Positions 11,328-20,300 of a stretch of 64,000 nucleotides of DNA are shown one piece after another. Origin of the DNA: Thunnus maccoyii (Eukaryota; Chordata; Actinopteri; Scombriformes; Scombridae); the NCBI RefSeq assembly GCF_910596095.1, contig NC_056548.1, forward strand, positions 4,799,151 to 4,863,150, written 5' to 3'. The notes beneath the pieces are model-generated. The model did not search any database. It saw only the letters and a program-made list of their open reading frames with translations, and was not told the origin of the DNA. The position numbers and the translations under genes were made by a program. Positions within the stretch are counted from its first letter, which is position 1. Every line of letters begins with the position of its first letter.

Positions 11328-13697
11328 AGGAGACACTGACAAACCCCATCAGCTGTTTATGCTGCAGATCACATCGACCAGTCTGTCCGGTTCCTCCGTC
11401 GGCTAAATTAAAGCTATTAATAATCCTCACGACAAAGCCTCTACTGTTGGGAAATGTTGGAAGCACATGTGGGGAAATGGCTGGTACACTGGTGTAACAG
11501 TTGCATCATAAAACATCCTGTTTGTGTAAATATGCTCATGTTTTCAGACCAGATTTGAAGCTGAATGCAACTTGTTTTTAAGTCAGAATGCAGGTAAATA
11601 TTTGTCCCTCCCTCCCTCCTCCTCCCTCCTCCCTCCTCCTCCTCCTCCTCCTCCTCCTCCTCCTCCTCCTCCAGGTACGGGCTGGAGTGTCTCTTCAGAT
11701 ACTACAGCTACGGTTTGGAGAAGAGATTCAGGTTAGATCTGTTCAAGGACTTTCAAGAGGAGACCCTCAAGGACTTTGAAAAAGGTAATTAACATCCTAA
11801 ACGACCTGCCACCTTCACTGGATTACCAATATTATCCAGAATAAAATCACATTTAACAGTTTCACCATAATAAAGTCACATAAACTGGAAATATTACAAA
11901 TATTTGCCCTTTTTAAACCTACTTGACCTGAAGTGAAAATGTACTTCCCAGAGGCTGAATGTGTTAGTTGTATTTCAAAAAAAAAAAAAAAAAAAAAAAG
12001 AGGGGGGGGTGGATTAAGGTCGATTTCGCAACCTATTTCAACACTGCGAGTGAGTCGCTGGAGCAGAATGGAGGACTGCCAGTTAAGGCCTCAGCCACTT
12101 ATTTCCAGCTGAGTTATTTCGGTGCCCAGTAAAACGTTTCTCATTCAAAACCCCCTCAGACTGGAGGCCGATCTGTCACAGAGATGTGGCAGAGAAGGCG
12201 TCTACAGACAAAGACTAAACAGAACGAGTCTGGTCCACCGTCGCCACCACATACTGTATTAACGAGACATAAACACTTACGGTAATTAAAACACTAATTA
12301 AGGCGTTTTTTTTTTTTTAATCTTAAAGCATTAAACTCATCATGGACAGTTTTTTAAAAAGGCTCAAAATCCATTGTCAATGTCTTCCTTGTCGCCTACA
12401 TTACCCACAATGCAACTCCAAACAGTTCGGTTGGAGATTCAGGTGTGTTATGCTAGTAGCAGCTAATGTAGCCTGGTGCTGCTAGCCTCCAGCAGAGATG
12501 AGGAGCAGCTACAGCTTCCTGGCTCCACACCTCCGGATTGTTTTCATTTTTGTCTTTATCCCCAACTGTCTGGACGCACAAAAGGCACAAATGTAGTTCT
12601 CCCCAACACCTGGAAATACCTGGAAGTTTGCCTTTAAAGCAGCAATCCTGCAGCATTTAAACTGTGGAAAAAACTATATATAGTACAAACAATATGGCTT
12701 TAGGACATGAAAACTATAGCTGTGTCCAGAATCACTCTCTATTTATTTTATAGCTTATATTTGGCATTAAATGAGCTGTGGAATGTAATTTTTGTATTTC
12801 CGCTAAACAGTGTCGTTGTGTTTTCCTGTCTTGCAGGTCAGCTGTACGGACTGGAGAAGTTCTGGGCCTTCTTGAAATATTCAAAGATGAAGAACCAGCC
12901 CATCGACCCGAAGCTGCAGGAGCATCTCTCCAAGTTCAAGAACCTGGAGGACTTCAGGGTGGAGGTGAGCGTCCATGTCCGCAGTGATCGAGGAGAAACC
13001 GTTAACGATTAATCTGTTAGTCGTTTGGTCCATAAAATATAAGAAAATGGTGAAAAATGTTGATCGCTGTTGCTGAAAACCCAATGTGCAACCTCAAATG
13101 TCTTGTTTTGTCCCGACCAAGGACACAGAAACCAGAAAATATTCACATTTAAGAAGCTGGAACCAGAAATTTTTGCTTTTTTTCTTTTTAAAAAAAATGA
13201 CTCAAACGATTAATCAACTGTGAAAATAGTTGTCAGTTATTAATTTTCTGTCAATTGACTGATCATCTAATTGTTGCCACTTTAACGTCCAAACAATCTG
13301 TGATAAACTCCATTTTACAAGGAGGAAGTTGAATAAAATGAGACCTTTCTGACCTTTCACCTCTGTGTGTCCGCAGCCCCCGATGGGAGAGGAGGGAGGC
13401 AGGAGGAGACGCCACTCATCCTCGGCCGGGGATGAAGGGAGGCGTCGGCGACATCCTTCCAACACTACCTCAAAGCCCACACAGGCCTCCAAATCCTCCA
13501 GCAACACCGCCGCCGCCGCCGCCTCGGCCGCCACCACCACCACCACCACAGCTCAGCCCGCCGCCTCCACCTCCACCACCTCCGCACAGAACACGGCCAA
13601 AGACAGCGCCCAGAAAACCACCACAGCTGCACCCGCCCAGGGGAAGAAGACGGAGTCCGGTGCGGGGAAGAAGGAAAGTGCTGCACCAAATAAATGA
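209..13697 (+). CDS. larp1b: La-related protein 1B, 3' part of gene (10 exons, 5' end outside window)
   Basis: RNA-binding protein of the LARP1 family, which binds the cap and 5' end of terminal-oligopyrimidine mRNAs in the cytoplasm through a C-terminal DM15 region. Exons read from the sequence: 209-384, 1947-2306, 6028-6142, 6388-6557, 8008-8114, 9024-9184, 9301-9445, 11675-11784, 12837-12964 and 13377-13697 (stop). All junctions are GT-AG and phases agree, giving 596 codons. Exon 1 holds the family motif [11 protein letters not shown], exon 2 [21 protein letters not shown] and [11 protein letters not shown], exon 3 EVENFKKLN, exon 4 PTTVPESP and TPRFYPV, exon 5 [13 protein letters not shown]. 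Exons 6-9 encode the DM15 helices ([59 protein letters not shown]). The last exon is a low-complexity Ala/Thr/Ser tail. The La motif must lie upstream. LARP1 is the alternative; order with pgrmc2 and jade1 and LARP1B-like residues in exons 2, 3 and 6 favour LARP1B. Confidence 0.9.
385..1946 (+). other. larp1b intron with one ATTAATCGATT element
   Basis: Donor AAAG|GTACCG and acceptor CTCCAG|GAA. The T/C-rich open frame at 385-849 is an intronic extension of the exon frame and has no protein-like character. A complete inverted-repeat element sits at 946-1230; nothing else recognised. Confidence 0.7.
946..1230. repeat. ATTAATCGATT-type inverted-repeat element, complete copy
   Basis: Left end TAGAGCTGCAGCGATTA and right end TAATCATTAGTTACAACCCTA are imperfect inverted repeats. 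The interior carries the family phrases AAGCAAAAATGTCAAATATT, TTTTTCACGATTTTCTGA and ATAATCTGCAGATTAATCGA. The same phrases recur throughout the window. It looks like a non-autonomous DNA transposon; a hAT origin is my inference from the end sequence. Confidence 0.7.
3568..3620. repeat. (CTGA)n microsatellite
   Basis: About thirteen uninterrupted CTGA tetranucleotides inside a larp1b intron. Confidence 0.95.
3845..4175. repeat. Possible MITE-like element (GGTAACACTTT / TTATAAACATTTAT type)
   Basis: Begins GGTGGTAACACTTTAAGC and holds several TTATAAGCATTATATAAACATTT-like phrases in both orientations, a pattern I associate with a common fish repeat. Boundaries are approximate and no target-site duplication was found. 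Confidence 0.35.
5671..5714. repeat. (CA)n microsatellite
   Basis: Two CA tracts interrupted once by AATC, in the larp1b intron. Confidence 0.95.
6143..6387 (+). promoter_or_regulatory. Short larp1b intron with a perfect CRE-like palindrome
   Basis: This 245-bp intron contains TGACGTCA at 6305-6312, directly followed by TGTGATCA. TGACGTCA is the consensus CREB/ATF site. Function is unproven; a single 8-mer can occur by chance. Confidence 0.25.
6558..8007 (+). other. larp1b intron
   Basis: Apart from two fragments of the ATTAATCGATT family (about 6655-6915 and 7772-7900) I see only AT-rich unique sequence and a 13-A run near 7313. Confidence 0.55.
6655..6915. repeat. ATTAATCGATT-type element, degraded
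   Basis: Contains the family phrases TTCCAGCTTCTCAAATGTGA, TTTTTCACCATTTTCAGACA and TTATTGATTAATTGAGAAAA, ending near GATCGTTAGTGGCAACC. It lies in the larp1b intron 6558-8007; a second fragment of the family starts TAGAGCTGCAACAATAAACC near 7772. Confidence 0.55.
8490..8770. repeat. ATTAATCGATT-type element
   Basis: Runs from AAGATTACAACTAATAATTA through TTAATCGATTCATAGTTTGG to TTAGACATTAATTATCTG. It lies in the larp1b intron 8115-9023, which otherwise shows only a pyrimidine-rich CCT tract just before its acceptor. Confidence 0.6.
8981..9026 (+). promoter_or_regulatory. CCT-rich acceptor tract with tandem CAGCAG acceptors (larp1b exon 6)
   Basis: A run of CCT triplets forms the polypyrimidine tract and ends in CTGCAGCAG. 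Either AG (9023 or 9026) keeps the reading frame and adds or drops one serine, a NAGNAG acceptor. Confidence 0.6.
9995..10246. repeat. ATTAATCGATT-type element
   Basis: Shows AATGTCCAAAAATAGTGAAA, TTAATCAATTATCAGAATAG and a right end CTAATTGTTGTAGCTCTA, matching the family. Confidence 0.6.
11270..11325. repeat. (GT)n microsatellite
   Basis: About 27 uninterrupted GT units in a larp1b intron. Confidence 0.97.
11611..11674 (+). repeat. (CCT)n microsatellite forming the larp1b exon 8 acceptor tract
   Basis: More than sixty bases of nearly pure CCT/TCC repeat run directly into the CAG acceptor at 11672-11674. The microsatellite is itself the polypyrimidine tract of the splice site for a DM15 exon. 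Confidence 0.85.
11785..12836 (+). other. larp1b intron
   Basis: Holds a poly-A/G8 tract near 11976-12010 and otherwise unique sequence. The stretch 12010-12260 is less AT-rich than its surroundings but has no coding signature that I recognise. Confidence 0.5.
12985..13280. repeat. ATTAATCGATT-type element filling a larp1b intron
   Basis: Starts within about 20-35 bases of the exon 9 donor and ends CTAATTGTTGCCAC. It makes up most of the 412-bp intron 12965-13376. Phrases GTTTGGTCCATAAAATATAA and AATCAACTGTGAAAATAGTT match the other copies. Confidence 0.6.
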
Positions 13698-15170
13698 AGC
13701 TCCCTCCTCTGTGAGGGGGTTTGGATAGTAGAGATGTAGAGCGGCGGCGGCGGCATCGCTCTTGAGCTCGGCGTTCGCTCTTTTCAGCGGCAAACTGTTT
13801 GGGTATGAAGAGAGACTGAACGTGGTTGACTTAATTTGATTGTTATCAGTGCATTTCATTTTAAAGCAAGCATAGGCAGTGAGCTTGAATCTGTGCGCCT
13901 GACAGCTCGTAACGTTTACAAAAACACACAAAAAAAAAAACACAAAAAAAAAAATGCATTCCCTGCATTTTGCCTTTTTTATCCTCTCAGATGCCAAACT
14001 CACGTCAACACGCGCGTTGATCTCCACAATCTGTAAGCGGCTCTCATCCGTAAAGAGCGTCGAACTGTGATTCTTAGCTTGCCAAGATAAAGAGATCCTG
14101 CAAGACAGTCCGTGTGCCTTAATCTGATTCACCAGGACGACAGGATCGGTGACAAAAAATAGTCCCCAAATTTTGTATTTTTTCAAAGTCTTCCCAATTG
14201 ATTTTTAATTTGGGGTTTGAATGTGTTTTTAAACTGACATCACACGCAGGTTGGTTTTTTTCCGTTCTTGAGACACGAACAGCTCTTCTGTTTTTCATCG
14301 TGACAATCAGCTGCAGTCGTAAAAAAAAATTTTGAAGGACTGACCTCGAGGCTGCTGCTAGATGACAGATGTGCCCTGATGTTTTTCAAGTCAGACTTAA
14401 AAGTTAAGCTTGTTTTTTTTTTTTAAATCCAAACCTGCAGAAATAATGAGGAATTTATCTGGGAAGCTTTACTTTTAAAGTCCCGTTTTACACCCAGAGA
14501 TAGTATAATTTATTGTTTTATTTTTGTTTTTATTTTTCCATTTACTTGATTGATGGAATAGTCTTAGGTAATCATTGCAGTTTTTAATGGCTTTTTTGCG
14601 ATTGAATATATATATGAAAAAAAAAAATGTTTCTGCTGGAATTATGGGTGTGAGCTAGCAACATAAAACTACAGTATATTTTAGCTTGAAGTTTACTTCA
14701 TATTATGTTTGAGGCTTGGTGCTCTAGAGCACTTTAATCGTTAACTTTCCTTCTTTCATCAATGGACTTAAGAGGTTTTAGAGTTGAATTTTAAAGAAAA
14801 AAAATGTAAATACTATAAAAAATCATTTGCTATTCAATTATTCATTTTAATTTTGACTTTTAAGAAGTGATTTGTTTTATCGGTAGTGTGGTTTTGAGTG
14901 TGTTTTAGGATAAAGCTGCATGTTAATGCCGGAGTCTTGAAATGTAAAATGCAAAAAAATATAAAATAACAGTTGATTGTATAAATGTGTGTTTGTGTGA
15001 TTTGTCCTGCTTTCTCTCCTGAGTTAGAGCAGCAGGTTTCTGTCTCCTCTACCTGTTGTAGATGTTTGATATTTTCTGCTGTTGCTGAGGGCGACTCATT
15101 GAGCCTGATCAGCAGGTTTTTTTTGTCACAGCTGTCTTCAGTCAAATTAAAAAGCCGTTTGATCTTAATC
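13698..15170 (+). other. larp1b: larp1b 3'UTR (end approximate)
   Basis: Non-coding, A/T-rich sequence that follows the larp1b stop without a recognised repeat. I see no clear AATAAA; the best candidate is ATTAAA at 15146-15151 followed by a T-rich stretch. The true end could be earlier or later. Confidence 0.45.
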
Positions 15171-16224
15171 AGCTGTAAATCTAAAGTAAGTTTCGTTCCA
15201 CTCAGTGCGTTTCACCCGTTATCACCTCCAGCACTATAAACAAACAGCTAAGTTGAAAGTGTTTACATTGTCCAAGTAGCAGATAACAGCTGGATAAGGA
15301 GAAGAACATTGGAGAAATTAAAGATAGAGCAGAAAAACAGAAACAGTAGACATAATAATCTCTAATTTAGAAAGTTTGTGATCATAATGATACCAAATAA
15401 TGTCTAATACAGAAGAAAGTGGCATTCGTAGTTATAGAAAAGTCAATTTTTGCTTTAAAATGCTGTATTCTTGCTACCTAAACATTATTTCACACCATTT
15501 AAAAACACGAACAGATGAGCAAAGAGACCTCGGTTATAACATCAAGTTTCTGTAAATATTTGAGGAAGTTAAAGAAAAGACAATATCTGAACTCAAGGGT
15601 TAATTCTGGTTTTACCATAATTAAGAACACGTTTGCTTCACTACGGGTCCCAGTGGAGGGACAAAAACCATCAACAGCCCCGTGTCAGTAGTGGGCGGTG
15701 CTTTGCTGCATTCACTTGTTCTTCGTAAAACTCAACTCTAAATGAGAAGTGGATTTAAATAGACTGTGAAGTTAGACACATAATAGAAATAGTTTTTATT
15801 TTTTGATGTTTTTTAAAAGGTCTCTGTTTTGTTTTTGCTTAAAATCTCAGATAAGCAAAAGTAGGTGTTTGACTACAGCTGAAACAATCAATGAATCCAA
15901 AAACTAAATCTGTTATAGTAAACTGAATATTGTTGGGTTTTTGACATTTTAAGATGAGCGATTGGCATTTTTCACTATTTGCTGACATTCTGTTGACCTA
16001 ATGATTAATCGATTCATCAGAATCTGATTTATTAGCCAGTATGCAGCATACAAAGAAAGTATCTTAGCCTTTGCTCCCACAAATGTAACAGAAGAATAAA
16101 GATGGAACAAAAATAAGGTAATACTAAATAATTAAATAAACAAAATAATATTACAATTAAATTTACAATTTAAAATCTATTTACAGAAATGAGTAATAAT
16201 TGTTTTGAAATGGGATATAAAACC

Positions 16225-17166
16225 TGAACCTTTGTTTTTTTCTTCTTTCCTCTCCCATTAATCATCTCACAACCCCTCAGATTTATCTGCTGACCCTTTG
16301 GAGGGGCCCGACCCCTAGGTTGGGAACCACTGGACTAAACTAGCTAACTGTATATAAAGTAGTTGAAACTAGCTCCACCTCCAGCAGCTACAACAGTAAC
16401 ATGTTGCTCTAACACTGATGCTTCACTATTAATAATCTAATTATGTCATATATAATAATATATCAGTCAGAGGGACCAAACCACTACTTTTAACTGCAAT
16501 ACTTTAAATACATCAAACTCATAATACTTATGTACTTTTACTTAAGGTCTTCTTCCACCCAAAAATATGTTTTTCTTCTTGTTCCTACAGTTGGATGTTT
16601 GAGCTTCATTGTGCAAAATGATGACGGTGCAGAGTTTGTTTTCACATTAATCTGCTGAAGGCGGAAAGTTTCTTTGTGCTCATTGAAAAATCTAATTTTA
16701 GGGGTTCGGCCTACGAGCATGATTTGTGACATCACAACTAGTTTGGAGCCAATCCTGGTCCAATATTTAATTTACACGAGTGTGATGTGGAAACTTGAGG
16801 CCTCCAGTGCACAAACACTGAGACCTATACAGCAAAGTAGGAGACATCTTGTGTTCAGCCTTTAAACCTTAAAAAATGAAATACATTTGCATATTTATAG
16901 ATCCTAAAAATTTTAAAACGAGGGAGAAGGAAGTGATGTAATTTTAAGAATTTTAAAGCGGTAATTACACTTTTTTTCTGCAGAAAAACCTTAAAATTTT
17001 TTTATTCCAAGCAGAGTATTTTTATATGTATTTTAATACTCTGGATGGGATCTTTGAGTAGGATTTTTCATGCAGGACTTTTACTTGTAATGGAGTGTTT
17101 TTACATTACTGTGTTGTTTTTGTTTTTTTACTTAAGTACGGGGTCTGAATATTTCCTCCACCACTG
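16225..17166. repeat. CAGTGGTGG-ended element, truncated copy with an internal insertion
   Basis: Bases 16230-16542 match 18594-18902 almost base for base, including the junction GAACCACTGGACTAAACTAG. The match resumes at about 17062 (TTTTTCATGCAGGACTTTTA) and ends in the terminal repeat CCTCCACCACTG at 17166. The intervening 0.5 kb is a second repeat also found near 33.2 kb. Confidence 0.7.
16545..17060. repeat. Repeat with 'GTGACATCACAACTAGTTTG' core, copy 1
   Basis: Inserted in the element above. It contains TTTGTGACATCACAACTAGT, GGAGCCAATC and GTGTGATGTGGAAACTTGA, which recur in the same order at 33.27-33.42 kb. Confidence 0.55.
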
Positions 17167-17179
17167 TTAATCCGGTAAT

Positions 17180-17339
17180 GTTCTGTTGCAGCCACATACT
17201 TGGGTGAACACTGATAGATTTACGGCGCGCACGCAGGAACAGAATGTAACAACAGAGGAACGCTCGCTCAACTAGTGGTTCCGCTGTTCCCGACAGGCCG
17301 TGAACGCAGCATCTGGCCAGGGGCGGGTAACCGAGCAGT
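17180..17339 (+). promoter_or_regulatory. pgrmc2 promoter-proximal / 5'UTR region
   Basis: Composition changes from AT-rich to CpG-rich here and stays so through exon 1, typical of a CpG-island housekeeping promoter. A GC box GGGGCGGG lies at about 17320-17327, just upstream of the ATG. No TATA box seen; the start of transcription is not determined. Confidence 0.5.
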
Positions 17340-20300
17340 ATGGCGGACGATGGAGACAGTTCGAGCGGACCAGTTGACACCAGCGGCGGGCAGGGGGCAG
17401 CGGATGAGTCGGACGGGCTCGGCCTCGGCGGGATGTTGCTGAACATCGGTATCTTGGTTGTGGTGGTGGCGGTGTGTTTTGTGGTGTACCGGCGGTGGGG
17501 CAGGCGGCTCGGCGCTGACGCGGCCCAGGGCGACGAGGCCTCGGCGCTTCCTAAGATGAGGAGACGGGACTTCACTCTGGAACAGCTGCGGGAGTACGAC
17601 GGGCTCCACAGCCCCCGCATCCTGATGGCTGTCAACATGAAAGTCTTCGACGTGACTAGCGGCAAAAAGTTTTACGGGAAAGGTGAGTGGACGGCGGGTT
17701 AATAGCTGACATGTCCCCGCTTTGTGGTGAGTTGTCCCGGACAAAAAAATTGGGCGCAAACCGTTGTGGTTAGCTAGCTTAGCTCCGCGGCTATTGTCTA
17801 TTGTTTTTGAATGGGATGCTAGCTGCGCGAGTGCTATGATGCTGCTTCAACACCTCTAAACTTTATATTTATGTACACTAAACTTATGAAACTTTACTGG
17901 CTGGAGGTAAAAAGAGAGTGCCAAGACTGTGACCAGCAACCAGCCCGCTAACATTAGCTTGTTAGCGTGTTGACGTGCACAGACTCACTGCACCGTCTGG
18001 AGTCTGCAGCCGCTTGTTTACACTGATGGGACTCAACATGCAGAGAAACTGAAAGCTGTGCAGAAGGTTTTTATGTTTAAAACTACTAATCTCTTTGTAT
18101 CTGCTAATGTTGAGGCTAAGTCAGTGGTGCAAGTGCGTTTACTCAAGTACTGCACTTAAGTATAATTTGGAGCTATTTGTACTTGAGTATTTCCATTTGA
18201 TGCTACTTTATACTTCTACTCCACTACATTTCAGAGGGAAATATTGTACTTTCTACTCCACTACATTTATTTGACAGCTTTAGTTACTTTTCAGAAGAAG
18301 ATTTGACACAATGGATAATATAACAAGCTTTTAAGATACAACACATAGTTAAAGATGAAACCAGTGGTTTCCAACCTTTTTGCCTTTTGACGTCTTACAA
18401 AAAGCAGTGTGTAGTCGGGGTCACATTCCACATGTCTATGAGTTGTTAACAGCTCCACCAAATAGTGATTTTTCCCTCTAAACTTCTCACATGGTTTCAT
18501 TTCAATAAATGTTCAAATGATCCAATATTTCAGCAAAAATCAAAGATTAGAGAAAAAGTCCAAAAACTGAAAACAGATTTGTGTATCAGAACTTTGTTTT
18601 TTCTTCTTTCCTCTCCTATTAATCATCTCACAACCCCTCAGATTTATCTGTTGACCCTTTGGAAGGGCCCGACCCCTAGGTTGGGAACCACTGGACTAAA
18701 CTAGCTAACTGTATATAAAGTAGTTGAAACTAGCTCCACCTCCAGCAGCTACAACAGTAACATGCTGCTCTAACACTGATGCTTCACTATGAATAATAAT
18801 GATGTCATATATAATAATATATCAGTCAGAGAGACCAAACCACTACTTTTAACTGCAATACTTTAAATACATCAAGCTCATAATACTTAGGTACTTTTAC
18901 TTTTCATGCAGGACTTTTACTTGTAATGCAGTATTTTAACATTGCTGTATTGATACTTTTACTTAAGCAAAGGATCTGAATACTTCTTCCACCACTGGGA
19001 TAGTTTTTATGTTTTTAAACACCTGGGGACACTGACTGCAAAGTTAATTTAGCTCAAGGAAGAGAATAACTTTTAGCAACAAATATCAAGAGCAAATATC
19101 ACATTCATGTACTTGCACAGAGTGTGTTTCAAAGCCTGTAAGTCTTTATTATTTATTGAAAAGCAAGGCCAGCCTGCTACTGTACTTTATCTTCGACCTG
19201 GCTGACTCACCTTTCACCTCTATAATAAACTATAATTATTCACATTCCCAGAAGTCTCATGTGTCAAGGCTGCTCTTCCACACCAGCAGGACCGAGCCAA
19301 GTAGGCCTGAATCTAAACAGTTCACCAAATCATGACACACAGTTTTCTAATCTAGTCTTGTTGTAGTTGATGACATATTTGGTGATCAATTGCAGTTACT
19401 TATGAGCTAGAAATATCAAACGTTTTCAGGTCTCAGCTTCTGAAACGTGAGGATTCTCTTTATTTTGTATCATGCAAATTTGAGTTTTTCACTTTCAGGC
19501 TATAAATACTCAGCAGGAAAGTCAGGGAACATTTGCATTTGTCATTATTTTTGACTTGTTATTGCTCTGATTCCTGTATCAGCTGGTATATGATGATCAG
19601 ATTTGTTAAACTCTCAAATACTGATACCGGTATCAGCCTCCAACATCCAGTGTCAATGGGGCAACATCAGGAAACAATCAATAATAATTGTTTTGTCTAT
19701 AAAATGTCAGGAAACAGTGAAACATGGCCGTTATATTTCCTCAGAGCCCTCAGTGACGTCTTCAAATGTCTTGTTTGGTCTGATCAACAGTCCAAAATCC
19801 AAAGATATTCAGTTTACTATCATGTGTGACACAGAAAAGCTTAAAGTCCTCACATCTGAGAAGCTGCAACCAGCAATTTTTTGTCATTTTTCCTTTAAAA
19901 ATTGACTTAAATGATTAATTGATTATTGAAATAGTTGCAGATGAGTTTTCTGGCGATCGATTAATTGATAAATCATTGCAGCATGTGGATTTCATTACTT
20001 TTCAGACAGAGAGAAAATGTTCATTTAACTTCACAGGAGGATTTTAAGTTCAGAAAACTTTATTATTTAATTCTAATGCAGCCTTTAATAATAATAATAA
20101 TAATAATAATAATTAACTTTATTCATATAGCACTTTTCAAAACACAGTTACAAAGTGCTTTACAATAAAAAACAGAACACATTAGAAAACACAAAGAGAT
20201 TAAAACAAACTAAAATACCATAAAATATAAATGAATTTACGAAACAGAGTTTGCGACCTTGATCTGGTCGGGCAAGTCATAAAACACATAATTTTTGACG

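Larger units (their letters stand above)
9446..11674 (+). other. larp1b intron with element fragments and two microsatellites
   Basis: Contains an ATTAATCGATT-family copy at about 9995-10246 ending ATTGTTGTAGCTCTA, a fragment at 10630-10760, a GT microsatellite at 11270-11325 and a CCT tract at 11611-11673 at the acceptor. The rest is unique AT-rich sequence with no exon seen. Confidence 0.6.
9024..12964 (+). other. larp1b: larp1b exons 6-9: DM15 cap-binding region
   Basis: These four exons (9024-9184, 9301-9445, 11675-11784, 12837-12964) encode the DM15 module, three helix-turn-helix-like repeats known in LARP1 to hold the m7G cap and first C of TOP mRNAs. Repeat 1 starts at [10 protein letters not shown], repeat 2 at [14 protein letters not shown], repeat 3 at [15 protein letters not shown]. 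The aromatic and basic positions around [19 protein letters not shown] look intact, so cap binding is likely kept. This is inference from family resemblance. Confidence 0.85.
15171..17180. other. larp1b-pgrmc2 intergenic region
   Basis: No gene recognised. It holds an ATTAATCGATT-family fragment at 15880-16020, then a composite repeat block at 16225-17166 (described separately). Confidence 0.55.

Noticed and set aside
13470-14186. 238-codon minus-strand frame over the last larp1b exon
   Set aside because: Gly/Cys/Trp-rich shadow of the Ala/Thr/Ser-coding repeats on the + strand; no protein-like features.
17132-17759. Two minus-strand frames (177 and 163 codons) over pgrmc2 exon 1
   Set aside because: Open only because the CpG island lacks stops; + strand coding is certain from homology.
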